A DNA stretch of 64,000 bases, from positions 868,001-932,000 of the forward strand of contig CADCSX010000006.1 of the NCBI GenBank assembly GCA_902805475.1. The letters run 5' to 3'. How positions within the stretch are numbered: position 1 is the stretch's first letter; each line of letters starts with the position of its first letter. The notes below the pieces were generated by a model. The model was not told the origin of the DNA. It made no database searches and worked only from the letters and a program-made list of their open reading frames with translations. This DNA is from Entonaema liquescens. Taxonomy: Eukaryota > Ascomycota > Sordariomycetes > Xylariales > Xylariaceae. Positions 57,670 through 64,000 of this stretch are shown here, one piece after another. The translations under genes and the position numbers were made by a program.

Positions 57670-57783
57670 CTGAGCGGTAAGTAACTGCGATATAAGAATT
57701 GCTTTTGGATTAACTCGAAGTGAAAGAAGAAAAAATAGACGCGCCGAGATTAAAAAAGGAGTAGTTATGCTAAAATTAAACAA

Positions 57784-58742
57784 GAACGATCGGATGGAAA
57801 TATCTTCAGCGATATAACGAGTGACGACGAACTGGATGAGATCTCCAGCACGAGAGAGGGCTGACGAGAAATAGAGAGATAAATCAAAGTGGGAATATTG
57901 CTGCCTTCTATTTTGAAATAAATAAGAGCCAAGCTTTTTTCAGCCCCGGTCGTCTTTTGAAGCGCTGGGGCGATTTGCCATTAGCGTTGGTATGTTACAT
58001 GCCTACTATGTATATATTAAGTAGTATACTAGGACCACTATAATTAGCCGAGTACATGTTCTATACTCTACTGACTGACTACCTAGTTAGTTATAGTATC
58101 TAAGCAGTTGGCGTTATTTATTCTCTCTTTAACACGGTAACTCTAACTATCTAAAATAAATCGGCTACTTTCACATCTCGTAATATGTATCTCATGATCG
58201 AAATAGTGACTCACTAATAAATACCTCCTAATAATAAGTAGCATTAAAATTATGATCTAGGCATCCAACAGACCTATTGGGTGAGTCCACTAACGGAGGT
58301 TCCATCCCATCGTCGGGTTTTAAGTTGCGGCACAGTCAGCCTAGGACTATACCTATACTTAGTACCTGTTCTAGATCGGCCCTAATCTTATTAGACTGCA
58401 GGGGGAGGTGAACAATGGGAGGCTAATGCATGCAACTAAAACGGCTTTGCATCAAGAGAAACAATATTAAGCGGAAGTTTTAAACAGTATTCAAACGTCC
58501 TAGAAGTGTATATGCAATATAATATTGTATTCACATATACCTAAAGGGGCCAATTGCCTAAGCGAATTCAACTGCATGGGGGCACCTAGAAGTTGGTCTA
58601 ATCTAATATAACATCTAATGCATATATGTACCAACCAACAATTTTAGATTGTATTTGCATTCTACATAGATCCATATGTTACATAGCATCATCACAATTC
58701 TCGACCCCAAGGACAAGTTACTCTATCAAACCGCATCTATTC
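57784..58742. other. intergenic spacer
   Basis: AT-rich with many stops; no gene seen. Promoter of the four-helix protein gene at its left side. Confidence 0.5.
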
Positions 58743-60445
58743 TCAGTGTTTCCTAGCCAGCTTTGACCAACCTCGAATTCTCGCACCAAAAAAGTATAAG
58801 ACATAGACCAATGCTACGAGGCCAAATGAAATAAAACCCAACGTCGCCATCGCCCACCTAGCACCTAGGTTGTGAAACATCACGATGCCTACATTCTCAC
58901 ATGTTAGAGGTGGCTTGGGAAACACTCTTGCGTAGGAAATACTCACCTATATGGCAGCAAGCAGCCGCAATCAGAAAAGATGGTATCAAAAATGCAGCTA
59001 TCGCCGAAGCAGCGACATTGGTATATGAATCGGCGATATAATTGAGCATACTGAGCCACAGTAGCGGGTCGCAAAAGCCGAGCAGACCACCTGCTATTAC
59101 GGGCGACCAGAATGATACGCTTCCATCGCAAGTAAAAGCGAACCATAGGAGAGATATCGGAAAGCACCAAACAAATACCAATGAAGTCAAGAATCTCGCT
59201 TCTGGACGGCCGATACCACCGTTCTTTATACGGTCGCGCCTATAGAACCACGTCTGAACTGGCACAAACGCGAACATGATAGTTACGCTCACAACAAAAT
59301 TGAGATATGTCAAATCAGCTGACATATACCTAGCCCTATTAGACTTGACACTTACTGAACGAGGATAAGTACACTTACGATAGCCCGTTATTAACCACGA
59401 AGACGTCAAATACTCCATCCAGGTATAGGTAGAGTAACCCATAAGCAAATCCATTGTAAACACCCAGGAAGGTGACGATGGGCTCGGTTAGCATAATGCG
59501 AAACGCCATAGAGGTGACAAATCGCATTTCCCGGAGGACATCGATGCGCTCTTCTATGACAACGAGCTCAGTTGGATCCGATGATTTATGTGCCTTAGCC
59601 GCTTTGCTAATAACCACTCGCGGTAGTGTTTCCGGGATAAAGCACATTATGATGGCAAAAGCACCAGCAATGATGACACTATCTAAAGTCAGAACCAGGT
59701 CTCGCTGAAGCACCTATGCGTATTATAAAGCAAGTTGCCGAGTGGGGACTCACTTGATCCAAAATATCCACGGCAATCCCAGGTGCTCGTTCTCAGCAAT
59801 CAGTTCTCCGATAGGCGAACCTATACTTGGACCATAGTTTGCTGACATCACGAATAGAGCCATCGGTTGACCAGCTCCATCTAGATCGCCAAAGAGATCG
59901 GCAATAGTACCAGCTACATTGGAGAGAGCCGTGCTACCAGCAGCTCCGCAGAGGAACTGGAAGATGATGAGCATCGGTAAGTTGCGCGCCAACGCCGTGC
60001 CGATATTTAGGATAGCATAGACGCCGATGGAGACAACATAAATCCATTTTCGACCTCCGATATCACTGGGAAGAACATTTAGCTTCCAGAAAAGGGGCAG
60101 ATTCCTTAACCCGCAATTTCAGGGGCACACATACGATAAGGGTCCTAAAAATGCTGGCCCAACAGCCGTCCCGACAATGAACATGCTTTGGCCTAGAGTT
60201 ACAACTTGGGTAGACCCGCCATACTTCTCCTGGATGAGAAATTCAGCGCTGACGTAGGTCGTCGTCGAGAGGGTAATGAACGTCTGAAGCATGCAGTAGA
60301 TGACGATGATGGGCCATTTCTTTATTGAACTCCAATGAATGGGGTGAGACGTGCTACTGAGTTCAACTCTCTGGAGGACAGAGAGTGCCGCATCTGCACC
60401 CGAGTTAGGGGCATGAGTACTCGATTGCTCGGCCTTCTCTTCCAT
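58743..60445 (-). CDS. MFS transporter (DHA1 family), five exons, intact
   Basis: Exons 60445..60135, 60065..59754, 59678..59379, 59329..58947 and 58888..58743 keep one phase and give 483 residues. Introns are 69, 75, 49 and 58 nt; the 49-nt one (GTAAGT...TCTAAT...CTAG) is among the shortest in the window. Family marks: a short charged N-terminus then HPIHWSSIKKWP before helix 1, GPLSDIGGRKWIY (motif A between helices 2 and 3), GPSIGSPIGELI (motif C-like), LPWIFWINVIIAGAFAI across exons 2/3 and CFIPETLPRVV at the central loop. Helix count fits twelve. The substrate is unknown. It is less similar in detail to the tandem DHA1 pair at 20-24 kb and carries no frame break, which is useful when judging theirs. 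Confidence 0.85.
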
Positions 60446-62728
60446 TCTCTTTGCGATAGCTACGTAGAAGTCGTTTTACCTGACGAATTCATTGAAGAGA
60501 TTTTGCTTACCAGCCGGAGGCTGAGAGAGCCATGCGCTAGATTACGTACATATATACACTAGCATCGGCACACACTCAAGAGTGGGTGTCAGCGACCCGT
60601 GAATTTCTATTGGGTCCTCGAACGAATACTACATCGAGATAATGAAAAGCCACCGGGAACAAGAGGATCTACGAAATGTTCCCTAGCCCACCGAATCGGA
60701 CCCAATCAGATATCCCATATGCTTATCATTAGAATGGGCCGCCCTGCACACTGCTAGATTATGTAGGGGTGTCGGTTCGGAATTCGGATTGAGGCGTCGA
60801 ATGACATCCACGTTAACAAAGCCAGATCAATGGCCCGTAGCTTAATTGGCCTGGTTAGCAGTTTTTCTCAGAGTTTATTTCCGTAGCTCGGATGGGTCGG
60901 CCATGCCGGCTCGATGATACCACGCGAAATTGCTAGACTGCGAAAAAAAGAAAATAGAAAAAAACATTTCATCGTAAGACAGTTACTTTGAAGATTCTCA
61001 TAGATAATATCTGTTTATACTGACATCCATGATAAAAAGAGCGTCTGAATAGTTGAGGAGTGATAAACCAGCTTAACTCCGAGTTACCTTCCCTCATCAA
61101 GCCACTCAGTCTTTAGCCCGGCGCCTCGTACAATGTTTCATATTCGTCCCGGAAACTTATCGTGGGGACACTTAAATCATTACCTCGCGCTCAAGTTTTG
61201 ACCTAGATATGTTCTTGAGTTGAGAGGCGCCGAGTCTTTTTCATTAATTATGGTCTCTGGAACTCAGCATTCATCACTTGTCTCTTAAGTCACTCTGTCC
61301 TTCAAGACTCATGATGAGATAGGAGATTTCAATCTCCGAATATGAGCCGGTGTTACCCTCTAAAGAAAGGTATCATCACCTCTAGTTAGGAGATGTGAGT
61401 AGGTATTCAGATACAGATTGGTTTGATCCTGCGTCTATAATCTCATAAAAGCATTTCATCTCAAATAGGTGTCACAGCAGCTTCGTTCTCATCAATGAAT
61501 GTTTAGTTCGCAATGGTATGTAGGTAGATTTTCCTCTAGATACAAGACCCCACTTGGACGTAGAAATGTCTGAATATCAAGGGCGTGGGGCGCACATCAT
61601 GTCATATATGTCTTCAATGCGGTTATCGAAAGAGCCTGATTATTTATCAATGAGTGCCTATTGTGACGATGTGCTAATAGTAGGTAATCATATTTTCTTA
61701 ATATGTGTACGAAGTTTATATGGTATGTTGTGAAATGAAGGGATAATTCATGCGCTGGCATGGCACTAGGTATTAATTTTGGCAGTATTGGCATAATTAA
61801 GCAATTTATTATGTTACTATCTTCAATGATATCATATGAGTGCTATAAGGCAAGTAGGTAGGTACATATGAGATAAGCATATGATATCTTGATTATTAAG
61901 GAGGTTAGAATAAGCTCAACCGACCAAGCAAACCGTAAGTATACCCGAGTTGAAAGTCTAGAAGCTATTACGTACCACAAACCCGCGCATTTCTAAAAGC
62001 GTCAATTCTAGCCCGTATCTTTAATTATGATTGGATGAGAATGCTGTGCAACTAACTGGGATGTGGTCAACTTATAGCATCGAATTTGTTGACAGTGGCT
62101 TCTTTCAGTGCAACTAAAGTACCTACCAAGGGACGTATTCAAATATGCCGTAATTAAGTCGAACGCATTGGTTAATAGACGTTAAATTGCATTCCGGTCT
62201 AAGTAGATTTATGACGGCTTACCAGTGGATGCTTTGTTTCTGTGTGATTGTATGGAGTTAGGTGGTTTTTGGTTAACACGTAATAGTATTATTCGGGCTA
62301 ATTAATGCCTTTAGGACAGTCTCTTCCAGGAACACTTGATTATGGACAATACTTCCCTGATTACGGCTTTTCTTTGATTCCTATTGTTATCCCTTTTTTT
62401 TTTACACATTAACCATATACACAATACATCCCAAAATGTTAAGTAAACCGGCACTATCTCCCCTTAATATATGGAGCTTCACTTCTTTCACCCCCCACAT
62501 AAACAATCCATTCAAAGTCATGCAATTAATCTTGGAATCAAGGTAATAACTACCCACACAAGACTAAAAGAGATCATGTCGATCGTCGGACTTATAAAGC
62601 GTCGATTCGATAGAACAAGGGAACTCCTGGATCCACGGGTAAACGTGGAGATGCGATCAATCTAACTGATGTTTTCCTTCCCAACGCCAGGCTTGGTAAA
62701 TTCATATTCCGGTACCTTAAGGTCGCAG
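60446..62728. other. 2.3-kb intergenic region
   Basis: No gene supported. At 60831-60870 there is a tRNA 5'-half-like piece with an A-box match (TAGCTTAATTGG) but no matching acceptor or T-arm. TAGGTA-type words occur near 61855, 62120 and 62710-62750. Confidence 0.5.
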
Positions 62729-64000
62729 TTACGAGAGTCCTAGGTACCTTGCTACGTGGGCAGCTGCCTCGCCAGCTGCCTCACCGGCTGCTTCGTGTCC
62801 CCCTTCACCTCCATGACCGGCAGCCTCATGAGGGTTCGGGTAGTAGAAGGCGGCCACGGCAATCGAGACGTAGACGATGATGCACAAGAAGCCCTCCAAG
62901 TAGTCGCTCTTCTGGTCCCTCAGGAAGTTTCCAACGGTGATAATAGCAAGTATCAACATGACTACATCAAAAATCTCAAAGTTGAAGTCCATTGGGAAGT
63001 GGTAACCCCATCCCACAATAACAACCAAGGGGGCATTCAACATGGCGGTTTGGATCGTGGCGCCTATACAGTGAGTTAGGGCGAAGTTAATCTGATTGTC
63101 CCAGGCCTCGTCAATGGCCGTCAAGTGCTCGGCAGCTTTTTCGACCAGAGGAACCAAAATCAAGCCCATAAAGGGATCCGAAACGTGACCTTGTTCCACA
63201 ATGGGCGTAATCTCATTGACCAATGCAATGGCAATAAAGGTTACAAGAGTAACCGAAACGGCTAGCGCCACTACACATTCGGTAAATGTCAACTTGGCCT
63301 TCGCCCTGTCCTTGTGGCCATCCACGTCTCGTTCCTCGTCATGTTCGAAAATAGCGTCGTAGATACCATGGTGGGTATGCATCTGGAAGAAGAGGAAGAC
63401 GAAATACGCGATAAGAAGCAGAATCGCAATGATACGAGATATCTCGAGGATCCTACCATCAATCTCCTCTGTGGTAAGATTGTAGCCCGTGCTGTTGATC
63501 GACCGTTGGAAAACTGTAGGGATCGCTAAGCCAAGACCGCTAGGAGACATTAGCATTTCAATAAATTTGAGAAAGTAGATGCGGAATTGGGGCACAGTCT
63601 TACGCAATAAGCAGGAGATTCGAGCCAACTTCGCTGACTGCGCCGTGGAATGTGGCCTCCTCTCGTCGTAAACCAGCAGTAAAGAAACACAAGCCCAAGC
63701 ACAGAAGCATATTAGCTAGAATAGATCCGAGGATGGCGGCTTGAATGACGTAGTATTGATTGTGACGAAGCAGAACCATGAATAGGATGATCTCGACAAT
63801 AGATCCGATAGTCGTCTCGACAAGAACACCAAGCATATGCGGCATCTTTCTTGCTAGCTCCTGGCCAGCGAATCCGATGAGATTGGCGCATGGAACCATG
63901 GCGATGTACGCCAAACTGAACTTGAGTATGTCATGACCCTCAACAGCATGTTGGACAGCAATTGCAGCGGGCACAAAAGGCCAGAGGATGTTTACTGCCC
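62729..64000 (-). CDS. CAX-type Ca2+/cation:proton exchanger, 5' end missing
   Basis: Two exons in view, from the right edge to 63604 and 63539..62729, joined by a 64-nt GTAAGA...GCTAAT...CTAG intron; the start lies beyond the window. The pattern is the sodium/calcium exchanger superfamily, CAX branch: paired helices FSLAYIAMVPCANLIGFAGQEL, GVLVETTIGSIVEIILFMVLL, ILGSILANMLLCLGLCFFTAGL in the first repeat, and PFMGLILVPLVEKAAEHLTAI and HCIGATIQTAMLNAPLVVIVGW in the second. Such proteins sit in the vacuolar membrane and exchange cytosolic Ca2+ for protons. Two ion-site motifs differ from the usual CAX form: GNAVE reads GSIVE and GNAAEH reads EKAAEH. The acidic Glu residues are kept, the partner Asn residues are not. 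The C-terminus is Gly/His/Ala-rich. Confidence 0.85.

Noticed and set aside
57670..57783. N-terminal extension of the four-helix protein from ATG 57783
   Set aside because: It would add a hydrophobic segment unlike the family layout; MASNEKPQE at 57669 is the better start.
59679..59753. Apparent frame break between exons 2 and 3 of the third DHA1 gene
   Set aside because: Using the later acceptor (GATAG ending at 59679) restores phase and the WIFWINVIIAG pattern; no damage.
60831..60925. tRNA-like 5' half with a good A box and a GGCTCGA word downstream
   Set aside because: No acceptor-stem partner for GGCCCGT, no clean anticodon or T-stem. At most a decayed tRNA fragment.

Overview
The window reads as nuclear DNA of a filamentous ascomycete (Pezizomycotina, probably Sordariomycetes; the class is inference). 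Genes carry short GT-AG introns of about 50-110 nt with CTAAC/CTAAT-type branch sites. The families present are typical of these fungi: HET, 2EXR, fungal rhodopsin-domain receptor, DHA1 transporters, a necrosis-inducing protein and a cell-wall-integrity PKC. Spacers are long, AT-rich and mostly without genes.

Layout. 0-2.7 kb: 3' part of a CE9-like amidohydrolase. 4.2-6.7 kb: nuclear-looking protein of unknown function. 9.2-12.4 kb: dual-specificity-phosphatase-like protein and Spo7-like subunit. 15.3-18.7 kb: Cld1/ABHD5-type hydrolase and a 2EXR protein. 20.2-24.3 kb: two tandem DHA1 transporters, each with one single-base frameshift. 25.2-25.4 kb: a tRNA-Lys(CUU) gene whose T-stem is interrupted by a 60-nt spliceosomal-type intron. 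25.4-28.9 kb: gene-free AT-rich block. 29-32.3 kb: large coiled-coil protein. 33.0-46.4 kb: accessory block with a nitrilase, a broken HET gene, a seven-exon rhodopsin-domain receptor, an intact HET gene, an MFS transporter, a six-exon small secreted protein and a necrosis-inducing (NPP1) protein. 46.7-54.3 kb: core genes (HAD phosphatase, She9/Mdm33, PKC1). 56.5-60.4 kb: four-helix membrane protein and a third DHA1 transporter. 62.7-64 kb: 3' part of a CAX-type cation/proton exchanger.

The strongest unusual signal is the tRNA-Lys gene. Removing a GTAAGT...GCTAAC...AAAG intron of 60 nt leaves exactly 73 nt that fold as a perfect cloverleaf. The intron lies between positions 52 and 53, not at the canonical 37/38 site, and its last base keeps the internal B box intact in the DNA. 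I know of no spliceosomal-type intron described in a nuclear tRNA T-stem.

Three otherwise well-preserved genes (two MFS, she9) each appear to lack one base inside a homopolymer. This points to a shared sequencing or assembly error as much as to real gene decay. By contrast, the HET fragment at 34.4 kb carries several stops at tryptophan positions, as expected from RIP-type mutation. Several multi-exon genes (receptor, secreted protein, HET, PKC1) were rebuilt here by matching splice sites, reading phase and family pattern; their exon coordinates are in the entries.
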